From Glaciecola siphonariae (GTDB lineage: Bacteria; Pseudomonadota; Gammaproteobacteria; Enterobacterales; Alteromonadaceae): 64,000 nt of DNA. The first letter of the stretch is position 1. Each line of letters opens with the position of its first letter. Below, piece after piece: positions 36,239-44,639 of this stretch. The translations under genes were made by a program, and so were the position numbers. The stretch covers positions 992,001 through 1,056,000 of the forward strand of contig NZ_JBHSGU010000002.1 in NCBI RefSeq assembly GCF_042652645.1, read 5' to 3'. The notes under the pieces were generated by a model. The model had not been told where the DNA came from. It worked only from the letters and a program-made list of their open reading frames with translations, and ran no database searches.

Positions 36239-36643
36239 ATGTATAGTCCCGCTCGAATCTTAATCACTGGCTGCCTGAGTTTAACGCTGCTAGCGTGTAA
36301 CGCAGAGCAAACGTCAGCAAATACAAGCGCAGCTGCAAGTTTGAATGCCGCTGAATCTGAGAACGACCATACCGAGGCAAAGCAAATGACACTCACCGGC
36401 ACCATGATGTATCAAAACCTTGAGGGCGGATTTTATGGCTTTATCGCAAAAGATGGGACTAAATACACCTTAAATAACTTAGGCAAGGAACATAGACGCC
36501 ACGGCTTAGTGATTCAAATAGAGGCTGAGCCTCTTGAGGGCATGGCGACCATCACGCAGTTTGGCCAGCTATTAAAAGTGAACAAAGTAACCGTATTAGA
36601 CGAGTCAAACGTGCGCACAGCGCCACAAGACAACGTGATGTAA
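36239..36643 (+). CDS. Small secreted lipoprotein of unknown function
   Basis: 134 residues. The signal peptide ends in LLAC with Cys at residue 20, a lipobox. A Ser/Ala/Asn-rich spacer follows (about 25-48), then a compact beta-rich domain (about 50-125) containing LTGTMMYQNLEGGFYGFIAKDG and YTLNNL. The pattern recalls small OB-fold-like lipoprotein domains (GTV...GGFYG...DG..Y.L). I do not recognise a named family. It is monocistronic in an accessory region. Confidence 0.75.
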   Translation: MYSPARILITGCLSLTLLACNAEQTSANTSAAASLNAAESENDHTEAKQMTLTGTMMYQNLEGGFYGFIAKDGTKYTLNNLGKEHRRHGLVIQIEAEPLEGMATITQFGQLLKVNKVTVLDESNVRTAPQDNVM

Positions 36644-36704
36644 GAAACCGATAGCCTCAAGTCAAAGACCTAAACGACAGACCCCAGCGAAACACCCGCG
36701 CAAT

Positions 36705-36750
36705 AAAAAGGCCGTTACGACGCTATTATGTAGATAGTGTCGTATCGGCC
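36705..36750 (-). terminator. Terminator of the PAS/coiled-coil gene
   Basis: A 16-base near-perfect stem (GGCCG, TACGAC, CTAT against ATAG, GTCGTA, CGGCC) is followed on the minus strand by TTTTTATTG, 18 bases after the gene's stop. In the plus direction the T tract is weak. Confidence 0.8.
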
Positions 36751-36767
36751 TGTCGCGTTTTCTCTAA

Positions 36768-39700
36768 CTATCTATTGTTATTTAGATGCTCATATACCGC
36801 GCGTAGGCTGCGTTGAAGCGCAACTTTTGTTGACGGCCATCGGATAGAGACGTTATCTACCATACCATCGCGACAATCGTTCTCAACGCTTTGCGTCAGT
36901 TCAATGAGCGGTGCTGAATTAATCGTCTTCGCCAACTCTACTAGGTTGCTCGAAGCCGCCATTATGCGAGGAATGCTGTTGGTCGCAATAGCCTCTTCAG
37001 CCTGTTTGATTTGCTCATCAATGTCTTCTATCAATTGCGTAAGTGACGCAAGAAGCGAACCGACCTGGGGTTGGCTTTGCAAATATAGGCGGATGTCAAA
37101 CCACAATTCGGGGCGGTCTGGTAGCGGTAGTTTTTCGATGTCAGGTCTAACGGTAGGATCGTTTGTGCTCTCCTGTGCCAAAAGTTGCGCAGCTTGCTCT
37201 TCTAACTGCGCTTTTGTCTGACTAAGCTCAAGTGCTGCATTTTCTAATTCTTCAGCCTTAGCGCTTAACTCTTGTTCTTTGTTTATTAATGACTGCTCCA
37301 AGGTATCTAATTTCACTTTTAAGAGTTCTTGACTGCTTTGCTCTTTTTCAAGTGACTCTTTGCTTTGTTGATACTGCTGTTCAAGTTCCGCAAGCTGCTG
37401 AGCAAGCGCGGCTTGATTTTCCTCAGCGTCTTTAATCAGCGACTGCTCTTTATCCTCTAAGCTTTGTTTTTCTTTGAGCTGCTGTGTAAGGGCTTGCTCT
37501 TCTTTTTCTTTTGCGGCAATGCTCTGCTGAAGCGTAGAAATCTCTTGTTGGGCGGCGTCAAATTGTTCTTGCAGTTGCGCTTGTTTTGCAACATTTTGCT
37601 GCACTTCGCTTTCCGCCTTTTTGAACGCATTCAGTTGCGCTTCGAGTTCTTGCTTGAGTGATTCATTGCGCTTTTCTGCATTTTCTAATGCGCTTTGTAG
37701 CTCATTGCGCTGCTCTTCAATTTGCGCCTGCTCCGTCAGCCAATCATTTTCGCTTTCACTTAAGGCTTCTTTTTGTTTGTCTGCGTCGGCCTTCACAGTC
37801 TCAATTTCTTTTTGCAAGGCATCGAGCATTTCGTTGTATTGCCCTTTGTCTTGCTTTTCTTTTTCACTCATCGCTTGAGCATCTTCCAGACGCTTTTCAG
37901 AATCGCTCAGTTTAGACATCGTTTGCTCAAGCTCGGCTTTAAGTTGAGCTTGTTCGGCGAGCATATTCTCGTGCTCTTGCTTTGATTTTTTCTCTAGGTC
38001 GGCAATCGCATCTTCTAACTTTTTAAGGTCTGCATTCTTGCTCTCCAGAGCTGTTTGGACCTCAGAATCTTTCTCTAAGAGTGCTTGTTGTTCTTGCTTC
38101 GCTTTTTCGGTGTCTTGTTTTAAGCTTTCTAGCTGAGCACTAAGCGCATCGGCTGATTCGGTGGCCTGCAAGTAATCAGATTCGAGCCCTGCAATCTGAG
38201 CGTTCACTTTCGCAATCTCATCATCTTTCGCTTGGATTTCTTTTTGCATCAAGCCTACTTGCTCTAGCAAACCTTGTAATGCTTCATCTTGAGACTGCTT
38301 TTCAGCCGCCAGTGCATTACCTTGTTTCTCGCTTGCCAATAGTTCGTCGCGAGCAGCTTGATAGCTCTCTTCACTCTTTATCAGTTGTTCTGCAATAGTT
38401 TGACGCGCCTTTTCAAGTTCTTCAGCTTCGCCCTTAGCACTTTCAAGCTGCGCCATTAAATCGTTGTTCGCCTTTTCAGCGCCCTCTAAAAGCTCGCAAC
38501 TGGTGTTAAGCTCCTTCTCTAACTCTTCAACGCTTTTCACCGATGTTTCATAATCTTGTTTGAGTTCGGTAAACTCTGTCTGCGTGCTAACCAAGTCTTC
38601 TTGCACTTTTGTTAAATCAAGCGTTGTTCTGTTGAGTTCGCTTGTCGTTTCTTCTAATTCAAGCTTTTGTTCGTCTAATAAATGTTGTTTTTCTTCTAAT
38701 TTGCCGCCAGCAAACTGGAACAGCTTGTTCGCTTGAGTCAATGCCTTATTAACTTTATTTAGCTCTCTGAAATCAGTCCACATACATAAAATAGAGTCAA
38801 ACGCTTGGTCTTTGTAGATAGGAGCGAAGGTAATTTCACAAGGCACTTCTTGACCTTGCAGTTTGTGCGTCCAAGACATCGATTGCACAGTACCTTTTTG
38901 TTTCGTGGCGTTAACCAGCTCAGCCAGCTCATTTGATGCTTGTTCAGATACGTTAAACTGCTCAGAGAAAGGTGTATAGCCAAAGAGTTCTCTCTCATCT
39001 TCGCAATTAAAGAAATCACAGGCTGATTGATTAAGCTTGCTAAAACCGTCTTCTGTCAAAATTGCCATTGGCATGGTGCTGTGCTGCAGCAGATTTTCGA
39101 ACTTATCGCGCTGGAATTGCTCATCGGCACGGTCAATGATCCAAAACAAATACTCTTGTTTTTCTTCATCTATTAAATCAACAGTGAGCTCTCCAGGATA
39201 GTTCTTGCCGTCTGCACCTTTGAGTTTCACATGGAAGTCTTTCAATTCACCACGTTTATTCAAGTGTTTCGCAGTTGTGCCTGCTTCTTCAGGGTTACTA
39301 AATAGCTTATAGATATTACCTTTTTTCAGCTCTTTTTCAGTGAACTTTAAGCGTTCTGTCATTAAGCGGTTGGCACTTAAAATTTGATGATCTGCATTGA
39401 TGGTACCAATCGCCACCGGAGAGAGTTCAAGCAACTTTTTAATGTAAGCTTGAGCCTGCGCCAAAGCGCGGCTCAGTTCTTCGCTATTTTCGGCACTTGC
39501 TACGCCACTGACATTCTTGCTTTCTTTATCATTCATTTTCGCCGGTGCAGCTTGTTCAGGCTTAGCTTTGCTTGCTTCTTTAACAGCTGCCGCTTGCGGT
39601 ACAACGGGGGTGGGCGAAGGCGCTTGTTTCGCAACCAACACTTCGTTGTGTTTAACATCTAGACTTTCAAGCGTAAATACACCTTCGCCATTTAAAAAGA

Positions 39701-40259
39701 TAATGCGAGTGGTGGTATCGTCTTGCTCGAAGCTCTCACCAAATTCCACTACCAGTGCTTTGTTATTAGATGTAGACGATGCGCTTTTGCTCGTTGCAAC
39801 ATCGGCTTTAACTGTCTGCCCCGATTTTTTGCTGCCAAGCGCTTTATTAACAGCAGCTTTCCCATCTTTCGTGAAGTTATCTGCAAGTTTGCTGCTGAGC
39901 AGTTGAGATTTTTTGTCTTTGTTCAACAAACGAGCAGCCGCTTCGTTAGCGTAGGTAACAACGCCGCTAACATTAACGTGTACCACGCCGGTTTTAATGG
40001 CATCGAGCACCCGTTCGTTTTGTTCGCGCTCCTGCTTATTGGCCTGTGCTCTAAGCTCAGCAAAATAGAACTGCACGAGCGGCATGATGAGCAACAGCGT
40101 TAGTACACCAAACAAAAAATACAAGAGGGTTGCAATGTGCTCTGGCCCTTGCTCCCTAACGTAATCGCTAAACGCAAAAACGTGATGACTCTGCGTTACC
40201 AACACTGCAAGCGTTAGTGCTTTAAACCCAAATCGTTGAAACTTAGAACGAAATTCCAT
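36768..40259 (-). CDS. Large membrane PAS / coiled-coil protein with HPt-like C-terminus
   Basis: 1163 residues. Two hydrophobic segments near the N-terminus (about 14-30, possibly a signal, and 45-66) are followed by three PAS-like segments: about 80-130 (VLDAIKTGVVHVNVSGVVTY), 270-390 (LSPVAIGTINADHQILSANR) and 392-510 (MPMAILTEDGFSKLNQSACD). From about 515 to 1045 lies a continuous Glu/Gln/Lys-rich coiled coil. The last 100 residues look like a four-helix HPt bundle, but the phosphoacceptor-His position is occupied by Ser/Asn (MAASSNLVELAKTINSAPL). No histidine kinase, GGDEF, EAL or receiver domain is seen. It may be a scaffold or sensor adaptor. Function unknown. Confidence 0.8.
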   Translation of the reverse strand: MEFRSKFQRFGFKALTLAVLVTQSHHVFAFSDYVREQGPEHIATLLYFLFGVLTLLLIMPLVQFYFAELRAQANKQEREQNERVLDAIKTGVVHVNVSGVVTYANEAAARLLNKDKKSQLLSSKLADNFTKDGKAAVNKALGSKKSGQTVKADVATSKSASSTSNNKALVVEFGESFEQDDTTTRIIFLNGEGVFTLESLDVKHNEVLVAKQAPSPTPVVPQAAAVKEASKAKPEQAAPAKMNDKESKNVSGVASAENSEELSRALAQAQAYIKKLLELSPVAIGTINADHQILSANRLMTERLKFTEKELKKGNIYKLFSNPEEAGTTAKHLNKRGELKDFHVKLKGADGKNYPGELTVDLIDEEKQEYLFWIIDRADEQFQRDKFENLLQHSTMPMAILTEDGFSKLNQSACDFFNCEDERELFGYTPFSEQFNVSEQASNELAELVNATKQKGTVQSMSWTHKLQGQEVPCEITFAPIYKDQAFDSILCMWTDFRELNKVNKALTQANKLFQFAGGKLEEKQHLLDEQKLELEETTSELNRTTLDLTKVQEDLVSTQTEFTELKQDYETSVKSVEELEKELNTSCELLEGAEKANNDLMAQLESAKGEAEELEKARQTIAEQLIKSEESYQAARDELLASEKQGNALAAEKQSQDEALQGLLEQVGLMQKEIQAKDDEIAKVNAQIAGLESDYLQATESADALSAQLESLKQDTEKAKQEQQALLEKDSEVQTALESKNADLKKLEDAIADLEKKSKQEHENMLAEQAQLKAELEQTMSKLSDSEKRLEDAQAMSEKEKQDKGQYNEMLDALQKEIETVKADADKQKEALSESENDWLTEQAQIEEQRNELQSALENAEKRNESLKQELEAQLNAFKKAESEVQQNVAKQAQLQEQFDAAQQEISTLQQSIAAKEKEEQALTQQLKEKQSLEDKEQSLIKDAEENQAALAQQLAELEQQYQQSKESLEKEQSSQELLKVKLDTLEQSLINKEQELSAKAEELENAALELSQTKAQLEEQAAQLLAQESTNDPTVRPDIEKLPLPDRPELWFDIRLYLQSQPQVGSLLASLTQLIEDIDEQIKQAEEAIATNSIPRIMAASSNLVELAKTINSAPLIELTQSVENDCRDGMVDNVSIRWPSTKVALQRSLRAVYEHLNNNR

Positions 40260-40694
40260 TTATACATCCGTTAAATAATAATGGCTTTACGACAAAAAGA
40301 GATGTTAAACAAACCAACTAAACCGCCTATGAGCTGCAATTTAAAAGGCTTTTAACCACATTTGCACACATATCTCTTTACAAACTTGCGCATGAGTATA
40401 CTTGACTGAGGTTAGAAGGAAAACCACTATGCTGAGATTTTAACCAAGGCCTGATATTAAATGCGATGGCTCTTTGCGCGATGGTCTGATCTGATAGCAG
40501 TAACAGCAAATTGAAGTTCTATTTTTGTTCAATATGTATATACTCTTCACGAAAATTTTATCGCGCTGGAATAAAACTGACTCACTGCATTTAGTTTGTA
40601 AGTCACTAATCTCAATATAATTATACTAAGGTTGAGATTCCACGCGTACGCTTAGCGGTTCTAAAAACACATCTATTTTGGATAAGTACACATT
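40260..40694. other. Divergent promoter region of two coiled-coil genes
   Basis: 435 bases without a gene, between the divergent starts of the PAS/coiled-coil gene and the 301-residue gene. It is AT-rich and carries an inverted repeat at 40608-40639 with TATAAT in its spacer. Confidence 0.6.
40608..40639. promoter_or_regulatory. Inverted repeat, possible operator
   Basis: AATCTCAA and TTGAGATT are perfect 8-base arms with a 16-base spacer that starts TATAAT (40616-40621), about 55 bases before the 301-residue gene. An operator over a -10 box would fit, but no good -35 is seen. Confidence 0.4.
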
Positions 40695-41600
40695 ATGGAC
40701 AATATGCTCAAAAACTCTGCAAAATACCTCGTTGGTGTTGTCGTATTTTTAATCATGTCAGCGCTTTACTTTTTCGTTCTTTCTGACCGAGCGCCGGCTT
40801 TCGACCCGGCCTACGTGATGGAGTTAATTGACGAAAACAAAGCGCTCGAAGTACAGCTTAAAGAGCAAGAGTTTAAAAGTGCAGAATACCTCGCACAAAT
40901 TACAAGCTTACAAAACACAATAAGCGACAAAGAAACGGTAGTGGAGCAACTTCAAGCAAGTCTAGACGCCCAAGATATTGGCGAAAAGTGCGCGGCTCTG
41001 CCACCTTCAGAAGAAATGCTTAAAGTTCAGCAAAACCTGATTGAAACGCAAACTCAATACATTGCGTGTAATGCCAATTTAGCCAAACTGGAGCTTGAAT
41101 CAGAAGAACTGAAACTTGCCAATGAAACAATGGAAGCGTCTGTGTTTGCCCTTCAGGGTTTCGAATCTGAGTCGTTGCAATTGCAAAGCGAACTTAACGC
41201 GGCAAACGAGGAAAAAGCGAAGCTTGAAGTACTCCTTGCAGAACTACAGGCCATGCAGGAAGAATTTCTGGCGGTACTTGAACCTCAAGGCCCGCTGGAG
41301 CTTGCATCATTTACCATGACACCGGATTATTGTACGACTCGTTATACCAACGAGTTTGCATGTGTCGAGTCGCTCAATATTGTCGCCACATTCAGCTTTA
41401 ATCCTAATCAAGAGATGAGGGTAAGCCTGATTGACCCGAATAATGACGTGGTTGCCAGAAAACAAATACAAGCCCGAAGAATTAATCGCTTGGAGTTTGT
41501 TACCGAAGAAGGATTGTTAGTGGGTAACTATCAAATTCGTTTTGAAATTGATGATGTCATAAATACCCGCGAGCGGTTCAATATCACCCTACCCCCCTAG
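40695..41600 (+). CDS. Membrane-anchored coiled-coil protein of unknown function
   Basis: 301 residues. One N-terminal membrane helix (about 10-29, YLVGVVVFLIMSALYFFVL), then a heptad-rich coiled coil (about 43-200), then a C-terminal beta-rich domain (about 205-301) with LASFTMTPDYC, FACVESLNIVATFSF and a YQIRFEIDD strand. The C-terminal domain is likely periplasmic if the helix is a signal anchor. I recognise no family. It is divergent from the PAS/coiled-coil gene; the shared design (anchor plus coiled coil) hints at a partnership, which is only inference. Confidence 0.75.
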   Translation: MDNMLKNSAKYLVGVVVFLIMSALYFFVLSDRAPAFDPAYVMELIDENKALEVQLKEQEFKSAEYLAQITSLQNTISDKETVVEQLQASLDAQDIGEKCAALPPSEEMLKVQQNLIETQTQYIACNANLAKLELESEELKLANETMEASVFALQGFESESLQLQSELNAANEEKAKLEVLLAELQAMQEEFLAVLEPQGPLELASFTMTPDYCTTRYTNEFACVESLNIVATFSFNPNQEMRVSLIDPNNDVVARKQIQARRINRLEFVTEEGLLVGNYQIRFEIDDVINTRERFNITLPP

Positions 41601-42004
41601 ACCTCCGCCGAATAATTAGCTAACTGCGTATTTCACTTTACTCGCAACGGGTTGCCTGAAGGCAACCCAAGCTAATTACCGAATTACTTATAATATTGAC
41701 GATATTGCTCATTAAACAATTGTTTGCACGCGTTCACAGTGATAGAATGCGCCGCCGTTTAAATACGGGCTTACTTTGTGTATTACCTTAGTATTTGTGA
41801 AAAGTACGGGAAATATGAGTAATGCACGCGCGATTTACGCGTTACGTCTCGTGATGTGCTTAACGCCACTGAAATAACATGCTTCTGCTATTTTGCAGGC
41901 AGTGTTTTAGTGATAAAAAAGCAACAGTCACAAGGCCAAAGGTAAGAAACGAGCATGGCTTGGTCGCAAAGCTATGCAACACAATTTATTTAATGGAGAC
42001 AATC
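41601..42004. other. Upstream region of rplY
   Basis: 404 bases. At the left lies a nested pair of inverted repeats (41614-41677) that may end the previous transcript. The rest holds the rplY promoter and a GGAGAC ribosome-binding site. An in-frame extension of rplY to 41879 shows no L25 similarity. I see no riboswitch. Confidence 0.55.
41614..41677. repeat. Nested inverted repeats
   Basis: Outer arms AATTAGCT (41614-41621) and AGCTAATT (41670-41677) flank an inner hairpin GGGTTGCC-TGAA-GGCAACCC (41649-41668, 8-base stem). It lies 14 bases after the 301-residue gene. No T tract follows, so it is either a weak terminator or an mRNA 3' structure. Confidence 0.6.
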
Positions 42005-42649
42005 ATGTCTGATGCAATTTTTAACTTGGATGCAAGCGTCCGAACAGACTTAGGGAAAGGTGCGAGCCGCCGCCTACGTCATGAAGGCAAAGTACCTGCA
42101 ATCCTTTATGGTGCCGGCAAAGAGCCAGTAGCACTAACTTTAGAGCACAACAAAGTAGTTCAAGCGCAAGAGTTTGAAGCGTTCTACTCACATGTTCTTA
42201 CTCTTAACATCGACGGCAAAAACGTAGAAGCGCTTGTGAAAGACATGCAGCGTCACCCGTTCAAGCCAAAAGTCACGCACATCGATTTCCAACGTGTTGT
42301 TGCTGGTGAGAAACTGCACACTAACGTGCCGCTTCACTTCATCAATGAAGACAAAGCACCTGGTATTAAAGGCGACGGCGGCTATGCTGATCACGCTATG
42401 CAAGAACTAGAAGTGACCTGCTTGCCAAAAGACCTACCAGAATATATTGAAGTAGATATGGCCGCTGTAGAAATGGGTCAAACGCTTCATATTTCTGACC
42501 TTACCCTACCTAAAGGCGTTGAGTCTGTAGAACTAGGTAAAGGTGAAGAGCATGACTTAGCGGTTGTGACCATCAAAGCGCCTAAAGGACCAAGCAAATC
42601 TGAAGAAGAGTCTGACGATAGCGCTGGTGAAGAGGCTACTGAGGAATAA
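42005..42649 (+). CDS. rplY: 50S ribosomal protein L25 / Ctc, long form
   Basis: Binds 5S rRNA in the central protuberance. The ATG at 42005 with GGAG upstream gives 214 residues. DLGKGASRRLRHEGKVPAILYG and HPFKPKVTHIDFQRV form the L25 domain; the C-terminal TL5/Ctc domain follows and ends in an acidic Glu/Asp/Ser tail. The E. coli protein is the short 94-residue form; the long form is common in marine relatives. Followed by pth. Confidence 0.95.
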   Translation: MSDAIFNLDASVRTDLGKGASRRLRHEGKVPAILYGAGKEPVALTLEHNKVVQAQEFEAFYSHVLTLNIDGKNVEALVKDMQRHPFKPKVTHIDFQRVVAGEKLHTNVPLHFINEDKAPGIKGDGGYADHAMQELEVTCLPKDLPEYIEVDMAAVEMGQTLHISDLTLPKGVESVELGKGEEHDLAVVTIKAPKGPSKSEEESDDSAGEEATEE

Positions 42650-42653
42650 TCAG

Positions 42654-43241
42654 TTGTCTGATATTCGTCTAATCGTGGGCTTGGGTAATCCAGGCCCCGA
42701 ATATCAAAATACACGGCACAACGCAGGTGCCATGCTAGTAGAAAGCTTAGCTTCGTGGTTTAATATTCCATTAAAATACGAAGCTAAGTTTTTTGGTTTT
42801 ACCGGTCGCGGAATCATTGAAGGTAAAGACATTCGCCTGTTAATACCCACCACGTTTATGAATAAAAGCGGACAAGCCGTTGGCGCAATGTGCACATTTT
42901 ATAAAGTGCTGCCAAATGAGCTCTTAGTTGCATACGACGAACTTGATTTTGAACCGGGCATAGCAAAATTCAAAATTGGCGGCAGTTCTAGTCAAAATGG
43001 TATTCGCGACATCGTTAGGTGCCTCGCTAATCAAAAAGACTTTTTAAGACTGCGAGTGGGGATTGGACATCCCGGTCATAAGAGCAAAGTAACCGGCCAT
43101 GTTTTGAGTAAAGCCCCTGCCAATGAGCAAGCGCTTATTGAGGGCGCGATTGATGAATCGATTCGCTGCATCCAACTTTTACTGAAACAAGACTTACCAA
43201 AAGCGCAACAGCGCCTGCATGCTTATAATGCGGCAAGCTAG
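42654..43241 (+). CDS. pth: Peptidyl-tRNA hydrolase
   Basis: Recycles peptidyl-tRNA released from stalled ribosomes. I place the start at TTG 42654 (LSDIRLIVGLGNPGPEY), four bases after the rplY stop with a GAGG ribosome-binding site nine bases upstream; this gives 195 residues against 194 in E. coli. A GTG at 42627 would overlap rplY and add a non-homologous tail. The catalytic His is in NTRHNAGAML and the Asp in AYDELDFEPG. Confidence 0.95.
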   Translation: MSDIRLIVGLGNPGPEYQNTRHNAGAMLVESLASWFNIPLKYEAKFFGFTGRGIIEGKDIRLLIPTTFMNKSGQAVGAMCTFYKVLPNELLVAYDELDFEPGIAKFKIGGSSSQNGIRDIVRCLANQKDFLRLRVGIGHPGHKSKVTGHVLSKAPANEQALIEGAIDESIRCIQLLLKQDLPKAQQRLHAYNAAS

Positions 43242-43286
43242 TTTCTGATACATTATTTTTGAAAACAAATTTAGAAGGCATTCACC

Positions 43287-44378
43287 ATGGGATTTAAATG
43301 TGGCATTGTTGGCTTACCCAACGTAGGGAAATCAACGCTTTTTAATGCACTAACAAAGGCGGGAATAGAGGCGGCCAATTTTCCGTTCTGTACCATTGAA
43401 CCGAATACCGGTGTAGTGCCCGTACCCGACACACGATTAGACGCCTTGGCTGAGATTGTAAAACCGCAAAAAATCATTCCTACCACTATGGAGTTTGTTG
43501 ATATTGCAGGCTTAGTGGCTGGCGCATCAAAGGGTGAAGGTCTTGGTAATAAGTTTCTTGCGAATATTCGAGAAACAGATGCTATCGGTCACGTAGTGCG
43601 TTGCTTTGACAACGATAATATTGTTCACGTAGCAGGAAAAGTCGACCCGCAAGAAGACATCGACGTAATAAACACCGAGCTGGGGCTTGCTGATTTAGAA
43701 ACGACCGAAAAAGCTATTATTCGGGTTGGCAAACGCGCAAAAGGCGGAGACGCTGACGCAAAGTTCGAATTAAAGGTACTTGAAAAACTTCTTCCGCATT
43801 TAAATGAAGGTGGTTTGCTGCGTGCATTATCGCTAAGCCCTGAAGAATTTAAAGCCATTAGCTATATGAATTTCTTAACGCTTAAACCCACCATGTATAT
43901 CGCCAATGTGAATGAAGACGGCTTCGAAAATAATCCATATTTAGACATGGTGCGTGCGATAGCAGAAGCTGAAAATGCAGTAGTGGTTAGCGTATGCGCA
44001 GCAATTGAGTCTGATATTGCAGAGTTAGACGAAGCCGACAAAGCTGACTTTATGGAAGAGCTAGGTTTAAGTGAGCCTGGCTTAAACCGCGTTATTCGAG
44101 CGGGTTACGATTTGCTAACCTTACAAACCTATTTTACTGCCGGCGTTAAAGAAGTACGTGCATGGACCTATCCTCAAGGCTCAACTGCCCCGCAGGCGGC
44201 CGGTAAAATACATACCGACTTTGAAAAGGGCTTTATTCGCGCTGAAGTCATTGCCTATGACGACTACACAAACTGTAAAGGTGAGCAGGGCGCTAAAGAT
44301 GCAGGTAAATGGCGATTAGAGGGCAAAGAATATATCGTTAAAGACGGCGATGTTATTCATTTTAGATTTAACGTGTAG
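43287..44378 (+). CDS. ychF: Redox-regulated ATPase YchF (Obg family)
   Basis: 363 residues. P-loop GLPNVGKSTLFNALT, switch region DIAGLVAGASKGEGLGNKFL, a coiled-coil insert, and a C-terminal TGS domain (QTYFTAGVKEVRAWT onward). It binds ATP rather than GTP and associates with ribosomes. Order rplY-pth-ychF is widely conserved. Confidence 0.97.
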   Translation: MGFKCGIVGLPNVGKSTLFNALTKAGIEAANFPFCTIEPNTGVVPVPDTRLDALAEIVKPQKIIPTTMEFVDIAGLVAGASKGEGLGNKFLANIRETDAIGHVVRCFDNDNIVHVAGKVDPQEDIDVINTELGLADLETTEKAIIRVGKRAKGGDADAKFELKVLEKLLPHLNEGGLLRALSLSPEEFKAISYMNFLTLKPTMYIANVNEDGFENNPYLDMVRAIAEAENAVVVSVCAAIESDIAELDEADKADFMEELGLSEPGLNRVIRAGYDLLTLQTYFTAGVKEVRAWTYPQGSTAPQAAGKIHTDFEKGFIRAEVIAYDDYTNCKGEQGAKDAGKWRLEGKEYIVKDGDVIHFRFNV

Positions 44379-44419
44379 TTTTAAATTGTACCCTTGCCTA
44401 TAGGGCCTAGCAAAGTTTC

Positions 44420-44450
44420 AAAAAGTGCTGCAGTTGCGGCACTTTTTGTT
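44420..44450 (+). terminator. Terminator of ychF
   Basis: AAAAAGTGC and GCACTTTTT form a 9-base stem with a ten-base loop, followed by GTTTG, 41 bases after the ychF stop. Confidence 0.8.
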
Positions 44451-44639
44451 TGTGCGCTCATAGGCTCTTTTGTATCGAGCTTTTCATCAACTCGATAAAT
44501 TAATTTCAATTTTTGTGCAGCACAACAAACCATTTGCACATGAGCGACGTAATTCATAGCAACCTGAAATAAACCACAGTCATTATAGGTCTATTCTATA
44601 TATTCCTGTTTTAACGTGTGGTGCTATGAACGACGCCTT

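Noticed and set aside
36904..39906. Several long antisense frames opposite the PAS/coiled-coil gene
   Set aside because: They mirror Glu/Gln/Lys-rich coiled-coil codons, giving Ser/Leu/Phe/Cys-rich translations, and have no ribosome-binding sites or homology that I recognise.
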